The notes beneath the pieces are model-generated. The model saw nothing but the letters and a program-made list of their open reading frames with translations. It searched no databases and had not been told where the DNA came from. DNA of 64,000 nt from Anaerolineae bacterium (GTDB taxonomy: Bacteria > Chloroflexota > Anaerolineae > 4572-78 > J111). Shown here one piece after another: positions 40,901 through 49,426 of the stretch; within the stretch, counting starts at the first letter, position 1; each line of letters opens with the position of its first letter. The stretch covers positions 170,744 to 234,743 of the forward strand of contig JAKLJP010000009.1 of NCBI GenBank assembly GCA_023151115.1. The letters run 5' to 3'. Both the position numbers and the translations under genes were made by a program.

Positions 40901-41443
40901 ATGAAAAAAGTACTCTTCATTCTGGGCCAATTGAGCGATCTGGACATCGAGTGGTTCATCAAAATCGGGCATAAGGAACAAGTTCCTGCCGGAAAAACCC
41001 TCATTCACGAAGGCCAGGCTATTGACACCCTATACCTCGTGCTCGACGGGGCTTTGACCGTCTCTATGCGGGCGCTCGGCGACCAGGAGATCGCCCGGCT
41101 GGGTGCAGGCGAGATGGTCGGCGAGATGTCTTTTATTGACGCTCGCCCGCCCTCGGCTACGGTCACGGCGGCAGAAAATACCTTCGTCTTAGCTGTTCCC
41201 CGGCGGCAGTTGGCGGCCAAGCTGGAACAAGACCCCGGCTTTGCCGCCCGCTTTTACCGCGCGCTGGCAACCTTCCTGTCCGACCGGCTGCGCGGTACCG
41301 TCAGCCGTTTGGGTTATGGTCAGGGCCAGTCGCTTGAGACCGAGATTGACTATGCCGACGAATTGGATGAGAATGTGCTCGACACCGTTCATTTGGCCGG
41401 AGCCAGGTTCGAGCGGATTTTGAAGCAATTGATCGGAGGATAA
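40901..41443 (+). CDS. Cyclic nucleotide-binding domain protein
   Basis: 180 aa. Residues ~5-125 form one CRP-type cNMP-binding beta-roll: GKTLIHEGQAIDTLYLVLDG, IARLGAGEMVGEMSFIDARP and PSATVTAAENTFVLAVPR. The phosphate-binding cassette has GEMSF then ARPPSATV, so the key Glu and Arg are present. No DNA-binding helix-turn-helix follows; the C-terminal ~50 residues are helical and charged. Stand-alone cNMP-binding proteins are common partners of NHLM export systems, where they may gate activity or expression. No strong ribosome-binding site is seen. Confidence 0.86.
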   Translation: MKKVLFILGQLSDLDIEWFIKIGHKEQVPAGKTLIHEGQAIDTLYLVLDGALTVSMRALGDQEIARLGAGEMVGEMSFIDARPPSATVTAAENTFVLAVPRRQLAAKLEQDPGFAARFYRALATFLSDRLRGTVSRLGYGQGQSLETEIDYADELDENVLDTVHLAGARFERILKQLIGG

Positions 41444-41504
41444 ACGTGGTGCGTGGTACGTGGTGCGTAGGCTTAAACTACGCACCACGCACCACGCACC
41501 ACGT
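41444..41504. repeat. Long iterated-word hairpin (ACGTGGTGCGTGGT / ACCACGCACCACGT)
   Basis: 27-nt arms with a single mismatch (41444-41470 and 41478-41504) around a 7-nt loop, made from GTGCGTGGT words. It fills the gap between the cNMP-binding gene and the Cys-rich gene. It has no terminator T run and would form a very stable RNA hairpin inside the cluster transcript. Confidence 0.8.
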
Positions 41505-41520
41505 CTAAAGAATTAAACCA

Positions 41521-42621
41521 ATGAGCACAGAACTCGAAATTATGCTCCCCAAACTCTACGCCGGCTGGCTGGCCGACGCGCTTGATGGGCCAATTCCGCC
41601 GGAGCATAACGCTACCTGTCTCAACTGCGCTATGCTTCCCCCACCCGATGGTCCGGGCAACGGAGCGAGTCTCTACTACCATCCTCAAGCGAAATGCTGC
41701 ACTTATATCCCTGAACTGCCCAACTTTCTGGTCGGCTCTATCTTGAACGACGACGACCCGGCGCAGGCTGAAGGTCGGGCTGCCCTCGCCGCTTACCTTC
41801 AAGCCGACAGCATTGCCACGCCCTTATGGCTGAACCGTTCCCCTAGTTATGATCTCAAATACGACTCAACCGACCATTTTTTTGGCCGCATTACCGGACT
41901 GCGCTGCCCGTATTATCTGGATCGGGATGGCGGGCTGTGCAGCATCTGGCGTTACCGCGAGGCTGTTTGTACTACCTTTTTTTGCAAACATACACGGGGC
42001 GCGCTGGGGAAACAGTTTTGGGATACGCTCAAACAATTATTAGTGATCATCGAACGCGATCTGGTTTACTGGTGCGCCCTGGAACTGGGGATTGAGTTAG
42101 AAGTGCTGCGCCAATTTTTAGCCGCCAAAGAGTCAACTCAAATTATCTATTTGCTCGAATTGGAGCAGGAAGAATCTCATTTGCAGTTAGAAACCCAACG
42201 CAAGCTGTGGGGTCAATGGGCCGGGCGGGAACTGGACTATTTTAAGGCCTGTGCCCGGCTGGTCGAACCGCTGACCTGGGCCGATATCAGCGCTATCAGC
42301 GGGCCGGAACTGCGCTTGTGGGCCAGGCTAACCGGGCAAGCCCACCAAAATTTGCTCTCAGATGCGCTGCCGGAGCGCCTGCGCCTGGGCAGCTTTCAGA
42401 TTGTCCAGATACAGGCTGAAGCTAGCCTGGTCCAGAGTTACATCAATACCGATTTACTCAAAATTCCCCAGCCGGTCTGGGAAATTTTGTCTTATTTCGA
42501 TGGCCGTCCCATCACTGAGGCTGTTGCGTGCGCCGCCACCGAAAAAGGAGTGAAAATTAATCCCTCGCTGATCCGTAAGCTGGTTGATTTTCAAATTCTT
42601 GTGCCGGTAGAAACGCAATGA
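41521..42621 (+). CDS. Eight-cysteine protein of unknown function in the RiPP cluster
   Basis: 366 aa, not recognised with confidence. The N-terminal ~160 residues hold eight cysteines: Cys33/36 (TCLNCAM), Cys59/60 (AKCCTYIPELPNFLVG), Cys129 (LRCPYYLD), Cys140 (GLCSIWRYRE), Cys150 and Cys155 (VCTTFFCKH). The pattern suggests metal or Fe-S binding, reminiscent of YkgJ-type cysteine-cluster proteins. The rest is helical and charged, ending in a possible winged-helix-like region (IPQPVWEILSYFDGRPIT). It lies between the cNMP-binding protein and the HlyD adaptor. A cluster-supplying, redox or peptide-binding role is possible; none can be shown. Confidence 0.8.
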   Translation: MSTELEIMLPKLYAGWLADALDGPIPPEHNATCLNCAMLPPPDGPGNGASLYYHPQAKCCTYIPELPNFLVGSILNDDDPAQAEGRAALAAYLQADSIATPLWLNRSPSYDLKYDSTDHFFGRITGLRCPYYLDRDGGLCSIWRYREAVCTTFFCKHTRGALGKQFWDTLKQLLVIIERDLVYWCALELGIELEVLRQFLAAKESTQIIYLLELEQEESHLQLETQRKLWGQWAGRELDYFKACARLVEPLTWADISAISGPELRLWARLTGQAHQNLLSDALPERLRLGSFQIVQIQAEASLVQSYINTDLLKIPQPVWEILSYFDGRPITEAVACAATEKGVKINPSLIRKLVDFQILVPVETQ

Positions 42622-42642
42622 AATAGGTTTATGATGGGATAC

Positions 42643-42695
42643 ATGGTGCGTGGTACGTAGTGCGTAAAAAGCCACCCTCCACGCACTACGCACCC
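42643..42695. repeat. Iterated-word palindrome (GTGCGTGGTACGTAGTGCGT / ACGCACTACGCAC)
   Basis: The same GTGCGT vocabulary as 41444-41504, in the gap between the Cys-rich gene and the HlyD-type adaptor. The spacer contains GCCACCCTCC. Confidence 0.65.
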
Positions 42696-42726
42696 AACTT
42701 TTTTGAAAGTGGGGTATTCAAAGCCG

Positions 42727-43575
42727 ATGCAAGCCAAAAAATCTATTTTTCGCCAGGTTGCCCTGGAGCGGTTGTCGTCGCCGGAGCAGTTGGATCAATT
42801 GATGCAGGTCACTACCCCCAAAGGCTGGCTAGCTTTGCTGGCGGTCGGCGGGTTGGTGGCCGCAGCTCTCCTCTGGAGTATTTTTGGCACAATTCCGGCT
42901 CAGATGGACGGGCAGGGTATTTTGCTGCGAACCGGCGGCGTTGCCAATATTTTTGTTGCCAGTGATGGGCAGATCAAAAAGCTGCATGTCCGTGTGGGCG
43001 ATGTGGTCAGGGCCGGCCAAGTCGTGGCTCGACTGGCCCCCACTAACGAAACCGAAAACTCGCGCGTTATCAGCCCCTATGCCGGACGAGTGGTCGAAAT
43101 TCGAGCCGGTGAGGGCAGTGTAGTTAGCGAAGGGACGCCTATTTTGAGCCTCGAACCCAGCCGAACCAACGCTACTGCCGACGCAGTGGTTTATGTGCCG
43201 GCAGCGGAAGGCAAAAAAATCAAACCGGGTATGGAAGTGCAGATTTCGCCCTCAACCGTCAAGCGCGAGGAATTTGGCTTTATTCTGGGCCGGGTAACTG
43301 CGGTGGGTGAGTTTCCGGCCAGCCGTCAGGGCATGCTGCGGGTGCTGGGCAGCGAGGAATTGGTTGACAAGTTTGTTACCATTGATACCCCCATCGAGGT
43401 TCAGGTAGAACTGCTGCCCGACGCAACCACAGCCAGCGGCTATCAATGGTCCTCCAAAGCGCCGGATATTACCATTGCCAATGGTACGCTCTGTTCGGCC
43501 CAAATCGTCGTCGAGCGCCGCCGCCCTCTCAGTATGGTGCTGCCGCTGTTGAAAGAAACGATGGGAATCAACTAG
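42727..43575 (+). CDS. NHLM system HlyD-type membrane fusion protein
   Basis: 282 aa from ATG 42727 (MQAKKSIFRQVALERLSSPE); the TTG eight codons upstream is less likely. QVALERLSSPEQLDQLM is the usual start of HlyD-like adaptors of NHLM bacteriocin export systems. One transmembrane helix follows (WLALLAVGGLVAAALLWSIF, about residues 34-53), then a biotinyl-lipoyl-like hairpin (QIKKLHVRVGDVVRAGQVVA) and beta-barrel repeats. The helical hairpin is short, as in the NHLM subgroup. It should bridge the fused ABC exporter and the outer layers. Confidence 0.9.
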   Translation: MQAKKSIFRQVALERLSSPEQLDQLMQVTTPKGWLALLAVGGLVAAALLWSIFGTIPAQMDGQGILLRTGGVANIFVASDGQIKKLHVRVGDVVRAGQVVARLAPTNETENSRVISPYAGRVVEIRAGEGSVVSEGTPILSLEPSRTNATADAVVYVPAAEGKKIKPGMEVQISPSTVKREEFGFILGRVTAVGEFPASRQGMLRVLGSEELVDKFVTIDTPIEVQVELLPDATTASGYQWSSKAPDITIANGTLCSAQIVVERRRPLSMVLPLLKETMGIN

Positions 43576-43605
43576 CGTATTGTGGCGTAAATGACCCCAT
43601 AGATC

Positions 43606-43659
43606 GTAGTAACGACTTTAGTCGTTTTGAAGAGGTTAAGCGACTGAAGTCGCCACTAC
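43606..43659. repeat. Inverted repeat with CGACTT(T/C)AGTCG cores
   Basis: 19-nt arms at 43606-43624 and 43641-43659 with three mismatches; each arm itself contains the small palindrome CGACTnnAGTCG. It lies in the 198-bp gap between the HlyD-type gene and the exporter. Downstream, GGGAACT words are mirrored by AGTTCCCTTTTT at about 43750-43762, so a weak terminator may sit before the exporter. Confidence 0.6.
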
Positions 43660-43773
43660 AACCTATAGACCTACTTCCGCCCAGGTGTATTAGAGGGAAC
43701 TGAGGGAACTTATAGGAACTAAAGGGGCTGAAAAAAATTAACTCCCGCAGTTCCCTTTTTCAAGGACGACCAC

Positions 43774-46700
43774 TTGATACAGAATTCTACTCGCTCTCAA
43801 ACCAACAAACGAGTCAAAACGCCGACGTTGCTGCAAATGGAGGCGGTGGAATGCGGCGCGGCCTCATTGGGGATTGTGCTGGGCTATTATGGCCATATTG
43901 TGCCGCTGGAAGAACTGCGGGTGGCTTGCGGCGTATCCCGCGATGGCAGCAAGGCCAGCAATGTCCTCAAGGCGGCTCGGCAATATGGGCTGCAAGGCAA
44001 AGGCTTCAAAAAAGAACCGGAGGCGTTGCTCGACCTGCCGCTGCCGTTGATTGTCCACTGGAACTTTAACCACTTTTTGGTGCTGGAAGGGTTCAAGGGC
44101 GACAAAGTTTATTTGAACGACCCGGCCTCTGGGCCGCGCACGGTTTCCAAAGAAGAGTTTGACCAATCCTTTACCGGCGTGGTTTTGGTTTTTGAGCCTG
44201 GGCCAGAGTTTCAAAAGGGCGGACAAAAACCCAGCATCATCAGCGCCCTCAAAAAACGGCTGCCCGGCTCGGAGATGGCCCTGGTTTATGTGGTCCTGGC
44301 CGGGTTGCTGCTGGTGATTCCCGGTCTGGTCATCCCCAGCCTGACCCGCATTTTTGTGGATGATATTCTCATCCAGGGCCGGCAAGAGTGGATCAAACCG
44401 CTGCTGCTGGCCATGCTGCTGACGGCGCTGGTTAATGCGGTGCTGGCCTGGCTGCAAGAGTATTACCTGCTGCGCCTCGAAACCCGGCTGGCCTTGAGCA
44501 GTTCCAGTAAATTTTTCTGGCATATCCTGCGCCTGCCCATCGAATTTTTTACCCAACGCTACGGCGGCGAAATCGGCTCGCGGGTAGCTATCAACAACGA
44601 AGTGGCCAAACTGCTCTCCGGCGAGCTGGCAACCACCATCATCAGCTTGGTGATGGTAGTTTTTTACGCTTTGTTGATGCTGCAATATGATGTTCTGCTG
44701 ACCGCCGTCGGCATTTTGATTGTGGGCCTTAACCTGGCGGCGCTGCGTTTTATTTCGCGCCGGCGGGTAGACGGCAACCGGCGGCTGCTGCAAGAACGGG
44801 GCAAATTTGTCGGCGCTTCGATGAACGGCCTGCAAATGATCGAAACACTCAAGGCCGGTGGCGCGGAATCAGATTTTTTTGCCCAGTGGTCGGGCTACCA
44901 GGCCAAAATGGTCAATGCCCAGCAAAATCTGGAAGTCTATACCCAATACCTGCTGGCCGTGCCACCTCTGTTGACCGCTATCAGCGGCGTAGCGATTCTG
45001 GGTTTGGGTGGGCTGCGGGTCATCGAAGGCCAGTTGACGATGGGTATGCTCATTGCCTTCCAAAGTCTGATGACCAGTTTTGTTGGCCCCTTCAACCGGC
45101 TGGTGCAATTGGGCAGCACGCTGCAAGAGGTTGAAGGGGATATGAACCGGCTGGACGATGTGCTGGAATATCAGGTTGACCCGCAAGTCGTTGCCGCAGA
45201 TCAAACCTCAAAGGTCTTAAAAACTTTTGAGGTTTCGCCACAGATGAAACTATCCGGCCAGATTGAGCTAAAAAATATCACCTTTGGTTACAGCCGTTTG
45301 GCGCCGCCGCTGATCGAGGATTTCAGCCTGACCCTTCAGCCAGGAAGCCGGGTCGCATTGGTCGGTGGTTCGGGCAGCGGCAAATCTACCGTTGCCAAAT
45401 TGGTTTCCGGTTTGTATGAACCGTGGTCGGGCGAAATCCGGTTGGATGGCCGGCCCCGCTCAGAGGTGTCGCGGGCGGCCCTAAACAACTCCCTGGCCGT
45501 AGTTGACCAGGATATTTTTTTATTTGAAGGCAGCATCACCGAAAATCTGACCCTGTGGGATTCGACCATTCCCGAAGAGCAGGTGGTCAAGGCGGCCAAA
45601 GATGCCTGCATCCACGAAGTCATCGCCGCTCGGCCCGGCGGGTACGACAGCCAGATTGAGGAAGGCGGGCGCAATTTTAGCGGCGGGCAGCGGCAGCGGC
45701 TGGAAATTGCCCGCTCGCTGGTGGGCAACCCAACCATTTTGGTACTCGACGAGGCCACCAGCGCCCTCGACCCGACCACCGAAAAGCAAATTGACGAAAA
45801 TCTGCGGCGGCGCGGCTGCACCTGCCTGATTGTGGCCCACCGGCTCAGCACCATCCGCGACTGCGACGAAATTATTGTGCTGGAGCAGGGCCGAGTGGTG
45901 CAACGGGGAACGCACAGCCAGATGATGAAAGAAACTGGCCCCTACGCCAACCTCATCCGGGCCGAGGAAGCCAAAAAAGAGAGCCAGAAAAAAGTTCAAC
46001 TCAAGCCGCTCAAACTGCTGGCCGAAGCCGACAAAACCGAAACCGACGAAGAGTCGGCGGTGGAAGATGTATTTCTGTTTCGACTGCAATCGCGTGGGGG
46101 TAAAATTTATGAGGTCGGCGGACACCAGCCTTTCCTGCTCAACGATCCTGATGGCTTGTGGGTTATCTACCTGGGCCGGCTGGATATTTTTGCCGTGCCG
46201 CTGCAAAACGGCCAGATCAGCGGGGCGCGGAGCTATCTTTTTTCGGTGGAGGCCGGTCAAGCCATTTTTGGCATGGCGCTGGCGGATGCGTCGGTAGGGC
46301 TGCTGGCCGTGGGCGCGGATGGCACACGCCTGCTCCAGGCCAAACAATCCCGGCTCAGACAACTGGCTCAGGATACCGATTTTGCCCCTATCGCGGCGGC
46401 GCTGCTGGACGATTGGATCACCCAGCTTTCCACCGGGCTGGTCAAAGAGCGGCCTCCGGCGGGGGATGTCCGGCTGGCCCCCAGCCCCGAGCCTGTTTTG
46501 GTAGCGGAAGGATGTGTCGCGCTGCCGGATAATCAAGTAATTTGGGTCAAGCCGGTCAGTGGTCAGGCTCAATTTGTGAGCCGGCCGGATTTGCTGCTGG
46601 CGTCTTATCCTCTGACCAACGGCTACTTCCCGTTGTCCAGTCAAAGCTGGCTGCGCGCTGCCGACCCCAATAGCCTTTATGTGCTGGATACCGGCACTTT

Positions 46701-49020
46701 TATGGAGCAGGATGCGACCTGGAGCGGGCTGGAGAACTTCCACCGCCTGGCGCTAACCTACGTTGCTCGGCAAATGGCGCAAACTCGGCAAGCCGAACAG
46801 TCCCGGCTTCAACGTCAGGTTGAAGCCAACCAGTTGGTCATGAGGGGGGCGCTGTCGCGCTTGGTCACGCTGCTGGCCCCAGAGACCATCGCCTGGCTGC
46901 GCTCTGACGAAGCTCAGGCCGACCCGCTCCTGGCGGCTTGCCGGCGGGTGGGCCAGGCCGCCGGCGTGACCATCCGGCCCCATCCCTCCGCCAGAGCCGG
47001 ACAACCCCCGGTAGACCCCCTGGGCAGCATCGCCAAGGCTTCGCGGGTGCGGCTGCGCCGGGTGGCGCTGCGGGGGGAGTGGTGGCGGCAGGATAGCGGT
47101 CCCCTGCTGGCCTTTCTGAGCGCCCCAACCAGGGAAAATGGCGAGGCTGAGACAGGGGAAGTCGCTGAACATCCCGTGGCTCTGTTGCCAAACTCACCTC
47201 GCAGCTATGAACTGATTGATCCCGCTGAACAAACCCGCCGGCCGGTCACGCCGGAATTGGCTGCTCAACTCAACGTCTTTGCCTATACCTTTTACCGCCC
47301 CTTCCCCGAACGGGCCTTGAGCGCCTTCGATTTGCTCAGATTCAGCTTGTGGGGGCTGCGCAGCGACTTGTGGACGGTGCTGGTCATGGGCCTGGCGATC
47401 AGCCTGCTGGAAATGGTCAACCCGGTTATGACCGGCATTCTGTTCGACTCGGTCATCCCCAGCGCCGACCGCGGCCAACTCTGGCAGATCAGTCTGGCCC
47501 TACTGATTGCTGCCCTGGCCGCCACCATGTTTGAGTTGACGCGCGGCTTTGCCTTGTTACGCCTGCAAACCAAACCCGAAGTGGCCACCCAAGCCGCCAT
47601 TTATGACCGGCTCTTGCGTTTGCCTGCGCCTTTCTTTCGCCGCTACACCGCCGGTGATCTGGCGGTCAGGGTAGGCGGTATCAGCGCCATGCGGCAAATG
47701 CTATCGGCGACCACTATCACTACGATTCTTGATGGCCTCTTTTCGGTGTTGACCTTTGGCCTGTTGTTTTATTATAGTCCACCTCTGGCCCTCATTGCCA
47801 CCGGCCTGACCCTGGTAGCGATCACAGCGACCGCTTTGACCGGCTATTTTCACTTGCGTTATGGGCGCAAGTTGAGCGACCTCGAAGGGCGCATTTCGGG
47901 GTTGGTGCTGCAACTGGTGACCGGCATTGCCAAGTTTCGGGTGGCTGGGGCCGAGGCGCGGGCCTTCGCTGTTTGGGCCGAAAACTTTGCCCAGGAGAAG
48001 GCCCTGGCTTTTCAGGCCGGTCAGGCCGGCAACCGGCTGGCCGTTTTCAGCGCCATTTTTCCGGTGTTGAGTTCAATGGCTATTTTTGGCGGATTGATCT
48101 ATTTTCAACAGGGCGGCGGGCTGTCAACCGGCTCTTTTTTAGCCTTCAACGCCGCTTTTGGGCAATTTCTGGCCGCCGCGCTCAGTTTGACCACTACCGT
48201 TATTTCGATCCTGGCGATTGTGCCCCTGTATGAGCGAGCCAGGCCCATCCTGCAAGCCCAGCCCGAAGTGGATGAGGCCAAGATTAATCCGGGCGCATTG
48301 AGCGGCGATATTGAGATCAGCCACGTCACTTTTCGTTATCAAGCCGATACGCCCCTGATTCTGGATGATGTGTCGCTGCGGATCAGGCCGGGGGAGTTTG
48401 TGGCCTTTGTCGGTCCTTCGGGCACGGGCAAATCCACCTTGTTCCGGCTGCTGCTAGGTTTTGAAAAGCCGGAGGCCGGTTCGATTTACTTTGACGGCAA
48501 AGATTTGGCTGGATTGGATGTGCAGGCGGTGCGCAAACAGATGGGCACGGTACTGCAAAACGGCCAATTGATGCCCGGCGATATTTTTACCAATATTGTC
48601 GGTTCGGCTCCGCTAAGCCTGGATGAGGCCTGGGAGGCGGCTCAATTGGCCGGGTTGGAGGAAGATTTAAAGCAAATGCCAATGGGTATGCACACTGTCA
48701 TCGGCGAAGGGGCAACCACGTTTTCCGGCGGTCAGCGCCAGCGCTTGATGATTGCCCGCGCCATTGTCCACAAACCCCGTATTTTGCTGTTTGATGAGGC
48801 TACCAGCGCTCTGGACAACCGGACGCAGGAGTTGGTCAGCCAAAGTCTGGCTGGACTGCAAGCTACCCGAATTGTCATTGCTCACCGGCTCAGCACCATC
48901 ATCAACGCCGACCGAATTTTTGTGCTGTTGAACGGCCAAATTGCCCAGAGCGGTACCTATGCCGAGTTGATGAGCCAGCCTGGTCCATTTGTAGAATTAG
49001 CCAAACGTCAGTTGGCTTAA
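43774..49020 (+). CDS. Fused NHLM peptidase-ABC1 / ABC2 exporter
   Basis: 1748 aa from TTG 43774 (AAGGA seven bases upstream; no closer ATG precedes the peptidase motif). Residues 1-~130 are a C39 bacteriocin-processing peptidase with Gln21, Cys27, His100 and Asp116. ~160-460 are the first membrane domain. ~500-725 are the first ATPase, with Walker [11 protein letters not shown] at 530-539 and Walker B ILVLDEA at 655-661. A charged linker (~728-765) leads to a ~350-aa ABC2-specific region, a second membrane domain (~1190-1480) and a second ATPase, with [10 protein letters not shown] at 1546-1555 and ILLFDEA at 1670-1676. In most NHLM systems ABC1 and ABC2 are separate genes; here they are one reading frame. 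It should cleave leaders after Gly-Gly and export the products. Confidence 0.93.
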   Translation: MIQNSTRSQTNKRVKTPTLLQMEAVECGAASLGIVLGYYGHIVPLEELRVACGVSRDGSKASNVLKAARQYGLQGKGFKKEPEALLDLPLPLIVHWNFNHFLVLEGFKGDKVYLNDPASGPRTVSKEEFDQSFTGVVLVFEPGPEFQKGGQKPSIISALKKRLPGSEMALVYVVLAGLLLVIPGLVIPSLTRIFVDDILIQGRQEWIKPLLLAMLLTALVNAVLAWLQEYYLLRLETRLALSSSSKFFWHILRLPIEFFTQRYGGEIGSRVAINNEVAKLLSGELATTIISLVMVVFYALLMLQYDVLLTAVGILIVGLNLAALRFISRRRVDGNRRLLQERGKFVGASMNGLQMIETLKAGGAESDFFAQWSGYQAKMVNAQQNLEVYTQYLLAVPPLLTAISGVAILGLGGLRVIEGQLTMGMLIAFQSLMTSFVGPFNRLVQLGSTLQEVEGDMNRLDDVLEYQVDPQVVAADQTSKVLKTFEVSPQMKLSGQIELKNITFGYSRLAPPLIEDFSLTLQPGSRVALVGGSGSGKSTVAKLVSGLYEPWSGEIRLDGRPRSEVSRAALNNSLAVVDQDIFLFEGSITENLTLWDSTIPEEQVVKAAKDACIHEVIAARPGGYDSQIEEGGRNFSGGQRQRLEIARSLVGNPTILVLDEATSALDPTTEKQIDENLRRRGCTCLIVAHRLSTIRDCDEIIVLEQGRVVQRGTHSQMMKETGPYANLIRAEEAKKESQKKVQLKPLKLLAEADKTETDEESAVEDVFLFRLQSRGGKIYEVGGHQPFLLNDPDGLWVIYLGRLDIFAVPLQNGQISGARSYLFSVEAGQAIFGMALADASVGLLAVGADGTRLLQAKQSRLRQLAQDTDFAPIAAALLDDWITQLSTGLVKERPPAGDVRLAPSPEPVLVAEGCVALPDNQVIWVKPVSGQAQFVSRPDLLLASYPLTNGYFPLSSQSWLRAADPNSLYVLDTGTFMEQDATWSGLENFHRLALTYVARQMAQTRQAEQSRLQRQVEANQLVMRGALSRLVTLLAPETIAWLRSDEAQADPLLAACRRVGQAAGVTIRPHPSARAGQPPVDPLGSIAKASRVRLRRVALRGEWWRQDSGPLLAFLSAPTRENGEAETGEVAEHPVALLPNSPRSYELIDPAEQTRRPVTPELAAQLNVFAYTFYRPFPERALSAFDLLRFSLWGLRSDLWTVLVMGLAISLLEMVNPVMTGILFDSVIPSADRGQLWQISLALLIAALAATMFELTRGFALLRLQTKPEVATQAAIYDRLLRLPAPFFRRYTAGDLAVRVGGISAMRQMLSATTITTILDGLFSVLTFGLLFYYSPPLALIATGLTLVAITATALTGYFHLRYGRKLSDLEGRISGLVLQLVTGIAKFRVAGAEARAFAVWAENFAQEKALAFQAGQAGNRLAVFSAIFPVLSSMAIFGGLIYFQQGGGLSTGSFLAFNAAFGQFLAAALSLTTTVISILAIVPLYERARPILQAQPEVDEAKINPGALSGDIEISHVTFRYQADTPLILDDVSLRIRPGEFVAFVGPSGTGKSTLFRLLLGFEKPEAGSIYFDGKDLAGLDVQAVRKQMGTVLQNGQLMPGDIFTNIVGSAPLSLDEAWEAAQLAGLEEDLKQMPMGMHTVIGEGATTFSGGQRQRLMIARAIVHKPRILLFDEATSALDNRTQELVSQSLAGLQATRIVIAHRLSTIINADRIFVLLNGQIAQSGTYAELMSQPGPFVELAKRQLA

Positions 49021-49040
49021 AATAAAACAAAGGAGAAAGT

Positions 49041-49058
49041 ATGACTAAAAAGAATTGA
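49041..49058 (+). other. Five-codon mini-ORF with strong ribosome-binding site
   Basis: AAAGGAG is followed eight bases later by ATGACTAAAAAGAATTGA (MTKKN stop). The signal is as good as that of the real precursors, so this may be a leader peptide controlling precursor 5 or a precursor start broken by a one-base change. Confidence 0.35.
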
Positions 49059-49124
49059 CAGGAATGATTCTAACCAAAATCAATCTCAACCTTTGAAACT
49101 TAGCCAAAAGAAAGGAAGTTCCCT

Positions 49125-49280
49125 ATGGCCCCCAAACAAAAAAACTCTGATAAAACCAACTCAAAAGCTAAAAAGAGCGATAAAACCGATGAATTAACCG
49201 AAGCCGATCTGGATAATGTAGCCGGTGGAGCGGTTCAAACGAGTGGCTCCTCAAAGAAGAAAATCCCAGATGCCAAGTAG
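49125..49280 (+). CDS. Short RiPP precursor 5 with minimal leader
   Basis: 51 aa from ATG 49125, with AAAGGAAG seven bases upstream. The first 22 residues are Lys/Ser/Asp-rich and probably disordered (MAPKQKNSDKTNSKAKKSDK). ELTEADLDNVAGG follows, which is exactly the C-terminal end of the NHLP leaders of precursors 1-4 (LSEAELDDVSGG and similar). The core after Gly-Gly is AVQTSGSSKKKIPDAK (16 aa). The globular nitrile-hydratase-like part of the leader is entirely absent. The exporter's peptidase should still recognise the LxxxELDxVxGG element, while the modifying enzymes may not. It is the last gene of the cluster, 104 bp after the exporter. Confidence 0.75.
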   Translation: MAPKQKNSDKTNSKAKKSDKTDELTEADLDNVAGGAVQTSGSSKKKIPDAK

Positions 49281-49320
49281 TAGTAATTTTTGCGCTTAAA
49301 CTTGGCTGAATCGCTTCTAT

Positions 49321-49363
49321 AAACTTCAAGAGTCTTCAATATCTCGCCAGACTTTTGAAGTTT
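49321..49363 (+). terminator. Possible terminator-like hairpin after precursor 5
   Basis: AAACTTCAA (49321-49329) pairs with TTGAAGTTT (49355-49363) across a 25-nt loop. It precedes the stronger palindromic terminator at 49388-49421. Confidence 0.45.
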
Positions 49364-49387
49364 GGAGGCTGACTGAAAAATAAAATA

Positions 49388-49421
49388 AAAAACTCCGCCA
49401 GGTTAACCTGGCGGAGTTTTT
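49388..49421. terminator. Bidirectional terminator between the RiPP cluster and ychF
   Basis: A perfect 34-bp palindrome centred on GGTTAACC: AAAAACTCCGCCAGG and its complement CCTGGCGGAGTTTTT. It has A and T runs on both sides and lies between convergent genes, closing both transcripts. Confidence 0.88.
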
Positions 49422-49426
49422 ATGAT

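Noticed and set aside
43864..44835. 323-codon minus-strand frame opposite the exporter
   Set aside because: It lies antisense to the peptidase and membrane domain, has biased His/Gln/Asn composition typical of reverse-frame reading of a GC-rich gene, and has no domain.
45520..46743. 407-codon minus-strand frame opposite the exporter
   Set aside because: Same reason: an antisense artefact of a long well-conserved ATPase and linker region.
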